Below are positions 42,101-51,667 of a stretch of DNA of 64,000 nt, in pieces. The notes beneath the pieces are model-generated. The model saw only the letters and a program-made list of their open reading frames with translations, searched no databases and was not told the DNA's origin. A program made the position numbers and the translations under genes. The DNA lies in the NCBI GenBank assembly GCA_023362775.1, contig JALMGJ010000002.1, forward strand, positions 35,179,914-35,243,913. Direction: 5' to 3'. The stretch is from Charina bottae. Lineage: Eukaryota; Chordata; Lepidosauria; Squamata; Charinaidae. The first letter of the stretch is position 1. Every line of letters starts with the position of its first letter.

Positions 42101-43626
42101 GAGAAGGTGGTGGCATTGCAACTCCAGAGGATTCTGGAGGAAACGGATTATCTGGACCCTTTTCAGTCAGGTTTCAGGCCAGGATATGGGACAGAGACTG
42201 CATTGGTCGTGCTTATGGATGATCTCTGGTGAGGGCGGGATGGAGGGAGTGCGTCCATCCTGGCTCTCTTAGATCTCTCAGCGGCTTTTGATACCGTCGA
42301 CCATGGTATACTCTTGGGGTGGCTCAGGGAGTTGGGGGCGGGCGGCGTGGTTTTGCGCTGGTTCGCCTCCTTCCTCCAGGGCCGTTCCCAGTCGGTGTTG
42401 ATAGGAGAGGAGAGGGCTGACCCGCTATCCCTGTCTTGTGGGGTGTCGCAGGGATCGGTTCTCTCTCCTCTCCTGTTCAACATCTACATGAAGCCGCTGG
42501 GCGAGATCATCCGTCACCACGGGATGAGGTATCACCAATATGCTGATGATACCCAGTTATACATCTCCATCCCGGGTGAAGTAGGTGATGCGGTCAATGC
42601 CCTATCTCAGTGTCTGGAGGCTGTGGGGGTCTGGATGGGGAACAACAGGCTTCAACTGAACCCTGGTAAGACGGAGTGGCTATGGATTGATGGCCCCCCT
42701 AGATCCGGGAAGTTGTCATCTTTGGTTCTGGGTGGGGTTGCACTACCTCACTCGGATCCAGTGCGGAATCTGGGGGTCCTCCTGGACTCGTGACTCTTGC
42801 TCGAAGAGCAGGTAGCAGTCGTGGCCAGGAGGGCCTTTGCACAACTTCATGTTGTGCGCCAGTTACGCCCTTTCCTGGATCAGGAGGCCCTCCGAACAGT
42901 CACTCCTGCCCTTGTCATCTCCCGCATAGACTACTGTAATGCGCTCTACATGGGGCTACCCCTGAAGAGTATCTGGAAGCTTCAGCTGGTACAGAATCCG
43001 GCGGTGCGAGCAGTTACGGGTGCCATAAGATCAGCACATGTAACACCTCTGCTACGCGAGCTGCATTGGTTGCCAGTTTGCTTCCGGGTCCAATTCAAGG
43101 TGTTGGTGATTACCTTTAAAGCCCTATATGGCATAGGACCAGGGTACCTGAGGGACCGTCTCGTCCCGATAACATCAGCCCGCCCCACCCGTGCGTGCAG
43201 AAAGGGCATGCTTCGGACCCCCTCAACAAGAGAATTCCATCTAGCGGGGTCCAGGAGGCGTGCCTTCTCTGCGACAGCACCTGCCTTATGGAACATCTTG
43301 CCCCCGGAGGTGAGACTGGCCCCTTCACTCCTGGCCTTTCGGAAGGCCATTAAGACCTGGCTCTGCCGCCTGGCCTGGGACAACGGAGGTGGTAGTGCCT
43401 CCTGGGGTTGGCTGGCCCCGTAGCAATATGACCTGTGCTACGGTCCCCAATCCATCTTGGATTTTATTTTATTTTATTTTATATTGGATATATTTTTTAT
43501 ATATTTTCTATCTTGTATGGTTTTAAAAATTTTAAATTTTTAAGTTTTAATTATTGTAACCCGCCCAGAGTCCCTTGTATGGGAGATGGGCGGGGAATAA
43601 ATTAAATAAATAAATAAATAAATAAA
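39178..43626 (+). mobile_element. CR1/L2-type LINE, near full length
   Basis: 4.45-kb GC-rich LINE starting near AAGATGGCGGCCGC and ending in GGGCGGGGAATAAAT plus (AAAT)n at 43596-43626. It has a 5' region of about 1.4 kb, one large ORF2 and a short 3' UTR. Its 3' tail recurs as short insertions at six other places here. The GC-rich, CpG-containing 5' end may hold the promoter. It was inserted into the gag of Gypsy-2; the target duplication is not clear. Confidence 0.88.
40553..43423 (+). pseudogene. CR1/L2-type ORF2 endonuclease-reverse transcriptase
   Basis: Endonuclease begins LLLLNARSVNNKAPLISDLI and VCITETCLG. One indel in a G-rich stretch near 40685-40697 shifts the frame. From there a single frame runs to 43423 and is stopped only by three TGA codons (41267, 42230, 42791), each explainable as CGA decayed by CpG deamination. 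Landmarks are VLGDFNLPSL, LSWSDHTLVTLRL, then RT blocks PSWLVKSA, LPFLGKVVEKVVA, DPFQSGFRPGYGTETAL, LDLSAAFDTVDH, GVSQGSVLSPLLFN and the catalytic YADDTQLYI. The C-terminal block LHWLPVCFRVQFKVLVITFK is followed by the conserved end. Inactive, but only lightly damaged. Confidence 0.88.
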
Positions 43627-43635
43627 AATAGAGGA

Positions 43636-43990
43636 GGTTTGTGATGAACCCAGTTCGAATGGCCCTTCCACTAGTTGAGTTAGTGTGAGCGACATGTTCT
43701 GCAATATAGTTGCCATCGACATCATGCATGATTCCATGGCCCATATCCTTTGCAGGGTGACTTTGCTGTCTTTTTCACTGTCTCTCATCTCTTTGGGCCT
43801 CACTCCTTGGGGTTGTTGGGGCCTCACCCCCCCCCCCTTGGTCTCCACGACTCGCTGGCTCTGGTGCTGCCTGGTCTGTCTCCACTTGGCTTCTTACCCC
43901 CAAGCCCGTGGTCTTCCTCCACCATGGTCTCCCATGATTCTGCATCTGCCTCTCTCAGTGTTTCACATAATCCAGAGTGATTAAGATTTC
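43636..43990 (-). pseudogene. Gypsy-2 gag N-terminus
   Basis: Minus-strand codons read METKGGGVRPQQPQGVRPKE and then ILQNMSLTLTQLVEGPFELG up to the LINE joint. They continue logically into the capsid block at 39177. Upstream, to about 43990, is the probable leader. Confidence 0.65.
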
Positions 43991-44037
43991 ATCTACCTGC
44001 AATGCAGTCCCTGCCTCTTTCGGTGAGGACCCTCTGT

Positions 44038-44721
44038 GATAACCCCCAGTATCAGAATTCCCAACAAAAAAAACCTTCAGGCAGTTACTCTAAAGGATCC
44101 ATTTATTCAGGATTACTACACTTCAGAGCAGCAGAAGCCTCAAATAATGGTTTTCATGCTGAAAAGAGTCTTATCAAAGCAATGGCAAAGACACCCATAA
44201 AAGCCCAGCCATAACAAACCAATTCCCACTCCAAGAATATTGGAAAAAGTTGTTATTTTTACTAAGATGTTTCTGAATGTTGCTTCAGTGTATGAAAGCT
44301 ATGGCAAACAAAATGCTAATTCTTGTCTAACCAGGACTTGGGTTCTTTGTCCTGCTAGAATAGAAGTGAGCCACTTTTCCACCTTGTGGCAGGGCAGGTG
44401 AGGACCACGTGGGATGTAGTCAATGGTATTGTAAATGTCTTTGGATTACATAGGGCTGGAATTTTCAGAACAACCCTTTGTTGAGATTAACAGACAGCTA
44501 AAATTGTCTCAATTTTGAGGGAAGGGGGGGATCTTTAAAAAGCGCCTTGCACTTTTTGCCCCAAATGCGAATCCCCTACGGAGTGTCCCTCAGGGAGCAG
44601 GTGGTTATCAGCTCTCTCCACGCAATGCAGAAGGCGAAGTCTCTGAAGCCAAATAGAGCAGACCAGCAACCTACATATGTATAAAAGGCAAAAGCATGGT
44701 GGACGAATATGTGAGGCTGAC
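44038..44721 (-). repeat. Probable LTR between Gypsy-3 and Gypsy-2
   Basis: Plus strand TGATAACCCCCAGTATC to GTGAGGCTGACA, with TG...CA ends. On the minus strand it follows the chromodomain and end of Gypsy-3, where a 3' LTR is expected, and directly precedes the Gypsy-2 gag, where a 5' LTR is expected. No second copy in the window allows confirmation. Confidence 0.5.
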
Positions 44722-46090
44722 ATTCCACCATCCTAGAAAAAAGGCAAGGCATGCTGAAAGGGAAACAAAAGACAGTTAGTGAGGTTTATCAGGATATTGG
44801 TCGTGAAAGACATGAGTGAGAGCAGGAGCACAAACATGTTTGCTGGATACCCATTCAGCATCAGACTTAGGGAAGTGCTTCCATTGGACCAGGTACTGGA
44901 GTCCTCCACAAAATTTATGAGAATCAAGTATAGAGTTTACTTCGAAGTGTTGATCACCATCAATAATGAGAGGTGGAGGGGGGGTGACGGATGCCAGGTG
45001 GAGGAAAGCACATAGGGTTTAAGTAGACTGCAATGAAACACAGGGTGGATGCGTTGTAAATGCTTTGGTAGTTGAAGTTTGACAGTAACGGGATTAATGA
45101 CTTTGATGATTGGAAAGGTCCAATAAATTTAGGAGCCAGTTTCTTTGATGGTTGGGTAGATTTAAGGTGCTTAGTGGAAAGGTATACTTGCTGTCCAACA
45201 GCAAAGTTCCACTCAGGGGAGCGTTTACTGTCAGCAAAGTGTTTGTAGGTAGCTTGAGCTTCTAGCAACGTTTGTACAATTACTGGCCAATTTTTTCTAA
45301 TATTTGTAATCCAAGCATCCGTTGAGAGGTGAATCAGGAGGTTGTGGTAATTCAGGAAATGGTAGGAATTCCTGCCCATAAACGATGTGGAAAGGCGAAA
45401 AACCAGTGCTGTGGTGCACAGAGTTATTGTAAGCAAGTTCAGCAAATGGGAGAAGATCAACCCAATCATCTTGTTGATAAGAGATGTAGCAACATAGATA
45501 TTGCTCGGGGGTGGAGTTAAGTCATTCAGAAGCTCCATCTGTCTGGGTATGAAAGGAAGAGCTTAGCGCTTGCTCCGCCCCAATGAGTTTGAGAAAAGCC
45601 CACCAAAATTATGATGTGAATTGTGAACCTCGGTCGGAGATAACTCAAAGAGGGGGTCCGTGGTAGCGGTAGATATGTTGTATAAAGAGGTGGGCGAGTT
45701 GTGGAGCTGATGGTATAGAGGTACATGGAATAAAATGGGCTTGTTTAGAAAACAAGTCAGTAACAACCGAAATGAGAGTTTTATTTTTGCCATGGCACAG
45801 ATAGGGCATGAAGAAATGTAGTCCTTGACATCTTTATGTAAAGAGGGCCACCAGAATTGGTGATGGATTAAATGCAAAGTCTTTACGAATGCATAGTGGC
45901 CAGCTGATTTAGCATTGTGAGAACATTGTAAAACTGCTGAGCGTAGAGGTTGACGCAGGAATGACTTAATATGATGCATCTCATCCAGGGCTTCCTCAGC
46001 ACTAGTGACTGAGCTACTAGGAAATTGAGATTCAAGAGAAATATAGAGGAAGAAGGCAGAGGCTTGAGGACAAGTTATGGCTGATGCTGT
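44722..46090 (-). pseudogene. Gypsy-3: chromovirus integrase remnant
   Basis: Minus-strand integrase with zinc region (HNAKSAGHYAFVKTLHLIHH, CPICAMAKIK), a frame-shifted core, and the C-terminal part EAQATYKHFADSKRSPEWNF, QQVYLSTKHLKSTQPSKKL, KFIGPF. A chromodomain at about 44740-44950 reads LQYLVQWKHFPKSDAEW. It is related to but distinct from Gypsy-2. Gag, protease and reverse transcriptase are missing; the element ends near 46090. Confidence 0.82.
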
Positions 46091-46124
46091 CTTAGCAATT
46101 GCTAAGGTAGGAGCAAGCAACCTT

Positions 46125-46330
46125 TGGCTTCCCCTGCTTTGGACCACACTTCCCACAATTTTGTGTCATTGGCCATTCAAACTGAAGCTGTTGGGATATC
46201 AAGTCCAAATGCATGTTGCCTCTGGAAGAAGAGAAACAGTTGGTTAAAGACACCTGGCCAGAAGACCCTTCATCCTCTTGTGAACATTGAGGAGACTCTG
46301 GCACCAAATCATGATGAAATGGGAGAGGGA
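46125..46330 (+). repeat. Unclassified interspersed repeat, copy 2
   Basis: Partner of the stretch at 1386-1590, sharing the CCCTGCTTTGGACCACAC opening and the later GTTGGTTAAAGACACC block. Class unknown. Confidence 0.45.
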
Positions 46331-46962
46331 AAGAAGAAAGAAAGGTATTGTGAAAGTAGCAGGGCAGACCCCATTAAAATTTAGCATTGGACCCTATATA
46401 GACTTGGAGGCTAACAGACGTAATGTATCTGCCCAGTGCAGATACCCACATTAAAGTACATCCCAGACAGATGGTTGCCTTTCCTATGTTTAAAGGTATC
46501 CAAGGAATGGAAGCTCACCACCTTCCTAGGTCCTTGGTTCTACTCTTGAGCTGCTTATACCTGTTAACTAAAACTACTTTTCCCTGGAGAAAATTAGTAT
46601 GGCCAGGGCATGATTCTTCTGTAGATAGACAAAGGTAGGGGAAGCCTTTAGTCTTCCTGGAATCAGGTGTTTTTGCCTTGCCACATCCTCCATAGCAGCC
46701 ATTTTGTAACAGCCTTGACAAGCTTCCAGATTTGCTCACTGAGCCAAAAGGTTAGGGATTCTGCCCTGTAATATAACACTTTTGGAATGGACCAAGCTTT
46801 CATGCTGATCGTACACATGGATGTGACTGGTTTTCTCTTTTGCAGAATGGAGTAGACTTTGTAACAGGTGCCTCTGATGATTAGAATAAAATGTCACCTC
46901 CGGGATGCAGGTGTTCCGGGGACCTGACCTGAATGCAGGAAGATGCCTCATCCATACCAGAA
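46331..46962. other. No recognisable gene
   Basis: Unremarkable sequence between the repeat and the tetranucleotide array. Short open stretches lack any recognisable domain. Confidence 0.5.
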
Positions 46963-47056
46963 GGAGGAAGGAAGGAAGGAAGGAAGGAAGGAAGGAAGGA
47001 AGGAAGGAAGGAAGGAAGGAAGGAAGGAAGGAAGGAAGGAAGGAAGGAAGGAAGGA
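46963..47056. repeat. (GGAA)n microsatellite
   Basis: An almost perfect tetranucleotide array of about 23 units. Confidence 0.95.
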
Positions 47057-47581
47057 ATTTTAATGTTCCTAGTGGCTAGTTAAAAACTGTTCAGTTTTCT
47101 TAGCATATTATAACATTTAGTATTTCAAAAATAATTTTGGTGAGTAAGAGGCAATCAGACTTTTCTGAACTGGCCCCTTGATGGAACACTTAGAAACGTA
47201 GATTGGAACTATGCCCATGGGCCACAGAGGCTTCTTACAGAGAGTCCACTGTGATCCGTTCTCCCTTTATGAGTAAGAAAATGACAGTGATTTATTCTAC
47301 TTCCAGCAAAAATTCCCCTGCTCTCCAGGTCATCTCTGAAACCAAAGTGAGAATACTTAGTAATTCCCCATCAGCAAAATGTGACAAATATTTGGTAACT
47401 TTTCATATAAAACACCTTGAAAATAACTCAAGCCCTGAAGAGACCCTCAGATGGGACTTGTGAAGGCAGGCACTATACTAGCATGAAATTTTATGCTGCT
47501 CCTTCCAGATTTGGTTCCAGGCTGAGATCTTAGACCCAAGACAGTGGCCCCTGTCTCAGAGACCTAAAGCAGATCTCCACC
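47057..47581 (+). other. 5' flank of V2R gene 2
   Basis: Region before the V2R start. An open stretch at 47203-47463 has no recognisable domain. The bases directly before the start (CTCCACC) give a reasonable initiation context. No TATA box is evident. Confidence 0.4.
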
Positions 47582-47799
47582 ATGATACAGGAAATTCTGC
47601 TGCTGCTGCTTCTCCTGCTGTCCCATTTTCCCTGTGGGACGTTGATGGTCAGATGTCAGTTGAAAGTGTTAAAAGAGGAAAAATACATGTTCAATTACTA
47701 CAAGCCAGGAGACTTCCAGAGTAATGGAATCATATCTACATCTAGTACTGTAGTTCAACCGTATGTTTTCTTCATGCCTCCGAAGAACAAATTTGTAAG
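47582..47799 (+). CDS. V2R gene 2, exon 1 (signal peptide)
   Basis: First coding exon of a second V2R. ATG at 47582 sits in a CCACCATG context and opens a signal peptide MIQEILLLLLLLLSHFPCG, followed by the mature start (VRCQLKV) and the family hallmark NYYKPGDFQSNGIIS. The exon ends at 47799 before a strong donor GTAAGT (47800-47805), leaving two bases of the next codon (phase 2). It is on the same strand as V2R gene 1, as expected for a tandem cluster. Exon 2 is not recognised in the rest of the window, so either intron 1 is long and repeat-filled or the gene is broken. Confidence 0.82.
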
Positions 47800-47831
47800 G
47801 TAAGTACTGATATGCACTGAACTCTGGTCAA

Positions 47832-48021
47832 AAAAAAGGGAAAGTGGAAGGCAAAAGGAAGAGGGGCCGACCAAGGGCAAGATGGATGGATGATATTCTG
47901 GAGGTGACAGACTTAACCATGGGGGAGCTGGGGATGGTGACGGCCGACAGGAAGCTCTGGCGTGGGCTGGTCCATGAAGTCACGAAGAGTCGGAAGCGAC
48001 TGAACGAATAAACAACAACAA
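47832..48021 (+). mobile_element. RTE family 2, 3' end fragment
   Basis: 190-bp 3' piece of the RTE that enters at 60904, with target duplication CTGGTCAA at 47824-47831 and 48022-48029. It shares GGAAAGTGGAAGGCAAAAG with the last bases of the window. It ends AGTCGGAAGCGACTGAACG plus an (AAC)n tail, much like the BovB end. It lies in intron 1 of V2R gene 2. Confidence 0.88.
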
Positions 48022-48412
48022 CTGGTCAATTGATTATTGTATTTATCTTCTTTTCAGCAAGGAATGAGCTCCATCTCCAAGTACATGGCCACTGCCACCT
48101 TTGTTTCTCCTCATGTGCTTTAAGGGAAACAGGTATTCTACCTAATGCATATCATCCACTATTTTAACCTGTACTTTGAGAGGTTTCTTTTTAATTGTTC
48201 TGTAAAAGCTGGCATTAGCCCCTGAGAACCTTGGTCAGCAATCTCACAAAATAGTTGCAGGGTAGGTGGGGGCTTGGCTCTTCACAACACGACTCTGTGT
48301 GATGCCACGGAGAGTCACCAAACACCCTTTTAGCTGAAGGCAAAGAGAGGAGGTTTTATCCCACCCCTCTCGTTCTCTACAATGCTCTCTAAGATACACT
48401 GCAGTCTGTCAA

Positions 48413-48413
<1 letters not shown>

Positions 48414-48455
<42 letters not shown>

Positions 48456-48668
48456 ATCTCTATCTCTATCTCTATCTCTATCTCTATCTCTATCTCTATC
48501 TCTATCTCTATCTCTATCTCTATCTCTATCTCTATCATCTCTATCTCTGTCTCTGTCTCTATCTCTCCATCTCCATCTCCATCTCCATCTCCCTCTCTAT
48601 CTCCATCTCCATCTCCATCTCCATCTCCATCTCCATCTCCATCTCCATCTCCATCTCCATCTCATCCA
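48414..48668. repeat. Compound (TC)n, (TATCTC)n, (CATCTC)n array
   Basis: Low-complexity tract grading from TC dinucleotides to TATCTC and then CATCTC hexamers. The long serine/leucine/histidine open stretch here is an artefact of the repeat. Confidence 0.93.
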
Positions 48669-49017
48669 TCTATCATCTTTTCCATCTCCTGGACTGATTC
48701 CTAGAGACCTTTACTAGAGATTAGTATGAAGTGCCTTCAACTTGACTTTTAGTGACCACCTAGATAGATTTTCTCCAGGATGATCTGTCCTCAGTCTGGC
48801 CATTTAGGACTTTCAATAGGGACATTAGGAAACCTATTGAAAGAATAGATTTGGTACATTTCTGGTTCAGTGCCGTGAGCAACTTCCAGCAATTCCAGTA
48901 TTTCAGTAACCAAGTAACATCTGCTGTGACAACCAAGTCTACGTGTGCCTGAAAAAGGACTGCATGAGAGATTTTTAAATATAGAGCAATGGCTTACAAG
49001 GTTAAACTAATTGGGCA
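48669..49017. other. No gene; possible old repeat
   Basis: About 48730-48840 contains TAGATAGATTTTCTCCAGGA and GTCCTCAGTCTGGCC, phrases I associate with a dispersed squamate repeat, but the class is not certain. Confidence 0.35.
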
Positions 49018-49031
49018 ACAAAATGTTCTAT

Positions 49032-49578
49032 CAATCGAAGAGAACACGATGAAAACTCCTTAATCTCACAACACATGGACAGACTTAACCATAGTTTCAA
49101 CTGGGAAACTGTGAGCATCTTAAACCAAGCCAAGTCCAAAAACGCTAGAGAATTCCAGGAAGCTTGGCACTCAGACAAAGCAGCCATCAGCAGACACATA
49201 GAGGTAAACAACATTTACATACCATTCATAAGAGAGAATAGAAAAGCCAGAAGACCAGAAGACCAGAACACCTCCTTGCCAGCAATCATCACCCAGATAT
49301 GCAAAGATTAACACCAGGATTAGCACCAGAGAAACAATCAAAAAACACAATATACCCTAATCAAGGAACTATTAATTCAGTCAATCAACCAAGTAGCAAA
49401 CAACAGCCCAATCAAGGAACTACAAAGGAGAGAACAACACTTCCACCAACACAGGCAGGACAAGCCATGGTATATAAACAGAGAGCAAGTCCCATGCTGT
49501 TTTCGCACTGAAGATGTTGCCTAGCCTGGCAATGAAACGTCTGCAAGAAAACAAGGCTCAGAGAGCACCGAGGACTCC
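49032..49578 (+). mobile_element. Penelope-like element (PLE), truncated
   Basis: 547-bp insertion with a 14-bp target duplication (13 identical) at 49018-49031 and 49579-49592. The 5' part encodes the end of a PLE protein: HSFNWETVSILNQAKSKNAR, then FQEAWHSDKAAISRHIEVN, the conserved stretch at the C-terminal side of the GIY-YIG endonuclease region, ending with a stop near 49309. The 3' untranslated part includes a TATATAAA near 49471 and a hammerhead-ribozyme motif at 49498-49553. PLEs are retroelements with a telomerase-like RT and are known to carry hammerhead motifs. Confidence 0.8.
49498..49553 (+). ncRNA. Hammerhead ribozyme motif of the PLE
   Basis: The core CTGAAGA (49508-49514) and GAAAC (49534-49538) are followed by GTC (49539-49541), the expected cleavage triplet. 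Stem II is TTGCC/GGCAA (49517-49521 with 49528-49532) around a 6-base loop. Stem I forms between TGTTTT-GCA (49498-49507) and TGC-AAAACA (49542-49553) with a small internal loop. Stem III is minimal, a single C-G, as reported for PLE hammerheads. One base (49515) is extra between core and stem II relative to the canonical form, so activity is uncertain. Confidence 0.75.
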
Positions 49579-49592
49579 ACAAAACGTTCTAT

Positions 49593-50203
49593 TTTTAATT
49601 GTGGTATGAATGCTCCCTTTCTACTGAACTGGAGCACTCAGGGCAGCTGACAATAAATAAATAAAAACACGGAAATATTTTTCCCGAATGTTTCCTTTCA
49701 AATATTCATAAAACCTGCAACCTGCAATCAAACAAACCCTAGATCAAATGCTCAACACAAAGAGACTTATTTAAGAGAAACCTGTTTGTACATTTGGAAA
49801 ATGCATTCACTTGCGAATATACCTGATCCATTTTAATCCTTAATTATAAAATTGTAAATTTGTTGGAAGACTGCCCATCTAAGTCATCATTTAAAGAAAA
49901 TAACAACATTAATCTGGTCTAGAGCTTCCACTGCGGGCTACTTTGAGCATCGAAGAAAAGCACTTCTTCCTGATCTTCACTTTGAAAAGAAGATTCCTTT
50001 GGCATCAATGGGACTGTCCTTTTAATAGACACACCCAGAAAGACCCTGTAAATAAATGATTCAGGAATTTACAGGTTTTTACCTGAGCAACAAATATCTG
50101 GAAATATTTCCTACATTGCAATGTAGTGAGAGTGAGCTTCCGATAAGTTATTCTCCTTCTCAGCCCTTCATGAGATGACACCCCCTCGTCTGTCCCTGAG
50201 AGC
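49593..50203. other. No recognisable gene
   Basis: AT-rich sequence in the presumed intron of V2R gene 2. No open frame with a domain, and no terminal motifs. Confidence 0.5.
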
Positions 50204-50300
50204 CAGTTTGGTGTCATGGTTAAGGCTGGGAGACCCTGAGTTTTAGTCCTGCCTTAGGCACAAAACCAGATGGTGTCCTTGGGCCAGTCGCTCTGTTTTG
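50204..50300 (+). repeat. tRNA-derived SINE fragment
   Basis: GAGCCAGTTTGGTGTCATGG, then GGTTAAGGCTGGGAG (A-box-like) and GAGTTTTAGTCCT (B-box-like), then CTTGGGCCAGTC. This matches the head of a common squamate tRNA-SINE type, different from the family at 29239. Decayed; borders uncertain. Confidence 0.55.
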
Positions 50301-50665
50301 GCCCCATGAGGAAGGAACTAGCAAGGCAAATCTGACAAATGGTGCTGAGAAAAGTGCAGGGAGCACTTGCCAGGAATAAAAACTGACAATGTTTTTCCTC
50401 CCTTACTGCTACACCATGCCAACGACCACCAAACAGCTGATTGGCATGTGGGCAGCAGCGATCCAACTCCCCACCCACCTTTAGCCTCCCCTTTGTCCTC
50501 AGCAGCACAGCCCCTATTGCCTGCATCTGAGGCAGAGTGCACTCCTTGGTGTGCCACTAGTTTTATGTATTTTATTTCAGCCACTGAGCTGCATAAACTA
50601 ACATTAAATTAACTTGCTGTCTAGGGGGCAGAAGAATCTCCAAAACTACAATTGTAGAAGTCTTA

Positions 50666-50776
50666 AAAAATCTCTTGGCCATGATTGAAGGAACTGATTC
50701 TGAGCTCTTTCATCATGTGTCAACCATGCTGGGCATCTACAAAAATCCCATGGGAATGTATGGTATGAATGAGCCT
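50666..50776 (+). pseudogene. V2R exon 3 remnant
   Basis: Codons read KNLLAMIEGTDSELFHHVS, TMLGIYKNP and MYGMNEP, matching the start of V2R exon 3 (KNLIAVIGG..., LYKIPQ...YG). The expected continuation (TQFPSFYR and the long flytrap sequence) is absent; unrelated sequence follows to about 50950. The glycine pair of the IGG motif reads IEG. No good acceptor is seen directly before it. It is in the orientation and order expected for V2R gene 2, so that gene or a neighbour is probably a pseudogene. Confidence 0.55.
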
Positions 50777-51039
50777 CCATTGGCCCTGTTTCTAGACTGG
50801 AGTCCAACACAGAGAAAATCCAAGGGACTATCTCCATCAGATGTTCAGCATATTCCTCACGGTGACCGTGTAGGTGAACCTCAGAATTACTTCCTCCAAG
50901 GACGATCTGGGTCACCGGAAACAGGCCCCTGGACGGCAAACTGCAGACACAGTAAGGGTGGAGAAATAATTAGGTAGGCTCTAACAGCAGCTGTAGCCCA
51001 TGATCAGTCTGGTTCACTCCTTCTCATGTGCCAGTGGCA

Positions 51040-51330
51040 CTCCAGGCTTCTCTTTAGCCATTTCATATCCCCAAGCTCCTCTGGAAACCATGGGAATTCC
51101 AGGATCCATGGGTGCAGAGAGGCCACTCAGGCACGAGCTGATCCAAAGCTGATCCACATATTTATTAACACCCTCAAAACACTCTAGCAGATTAACTAGA
51201 TGGGACATTCCCTTAGTGAATCCCTGTTGGGTATTCTTGAGCAAGTCCTGTGTCTCCAAATGTTTCGTAATTTGATCCTTAATAGCAGTTTCCACTCTTC
51301 TTCTCTGGAACAGATATTAAGCTGACAGAA
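51040..51330 (-). mobile_element. Old CR1/Rex-like RT fragment
   Basis: Minus-strand codons give METAIKDQITKHLETQDLL followed by TQQGFTKGMSHLVNLLECF and VNKYVDQLW, matching the palm entry of Jockey/CR1-group reverse transcriptases (QHGFxKGRSCLTNLLxF). Strongly decayed and truncated on both sides. Confidence 0.6.
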
Positions 51331-51391
51331 CTATAATTTCCTAGATCTCCCTGTGAACCACTCTTAACATGAGAGTTATGGAGGCCACCTT

Positions 51392-51667
51392 CTAATCCTC
51401 AACTACAGAGGCTGAGTGTAGAGACAGGTTGCATATTTTAGTTAGAAGGTCGACAATGTCAGCTTTGTACCCAAATGTTGTCTTTGCTCTATTCTTCCTG
51501 ACTAGGAAGGCAGTGTCCTTTCTTGTTTGTTTTTTCTGTCCTGAGCAGCAAACAGTAGGATCTTCTGACCGAAAGAATCCAATTCCTGTCCATTTCAATT
51601 TGCTGGTTTCTAGCATGTCAATCTGTAGTCGATTCGCTTCATCTTTCACTGTGTTGAGATTTCCCAT
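51392..51667 (-). mobile_element. Old RTE endonuclease fragment
   Basis: Minus-strand codons NTVKDEANRLQIDMLETSKL and KWTGIGFFRSEDPTVCCSGQ correspond to the RTE endonuclease block KLDVVKHEM...ISELKWTGMGEF...YYCGQE. Clearly diverged from both younger RTE families here. Confidence 0.6.

Larger units (their letters stand above)
33289..44037 (-). mobile_element. Gypsy-2: Ty3/Gypsy chromovirus with nested insertions
   Basis: Second chromovirus on the minus strand. From right to left: gag N-terminus (43636-43990), a LINE insertion (39178-43626), gag capsid (38589-39177), a Gypsy-1-type solo LTR, gag zinc knuckle and protease (37401-38071), solo LTR-Y (36774-37400), reverse transcriptase and RNase H (35210-36773), integrase (33947-35209) and a chromodomain (33660-33860). 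An AGGTGGGGCAGA purine tract abuts a probable 3' LTR (about 33289-33614, TGCAGAACCC to ATCTTGACA on the plus strand). Its 5' LTR is uncertain: 44038-44721 is in the right place but does not resemble it. Confidence 0.85.

Noticed and set aside
46963..47056. GGAA array considered as a CRISPR-like repeat
   Set aside because: Simple tetranucleotide with no spacers, in a eukaryotic genome.
47203..47463. Open frame of 86 codons upstream of V2R gene 2
   Set aside because: No recognisable domain, no splice context joining it to exon 1, and the V2R signal peptide starts cleanly at 47582.
48382..48717. 111-codon open frame rich in serine, leucine and histidine
   Set aside because: It is translation of the TC/TATCTC/CATCTC repeat array.
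50777..50977. Continuation of the V2R exon 3 remnant as coding sequence
   Set aside because: The open frame continues, but the residues no longer resemble the V2R flytrap and no other family is recognised.
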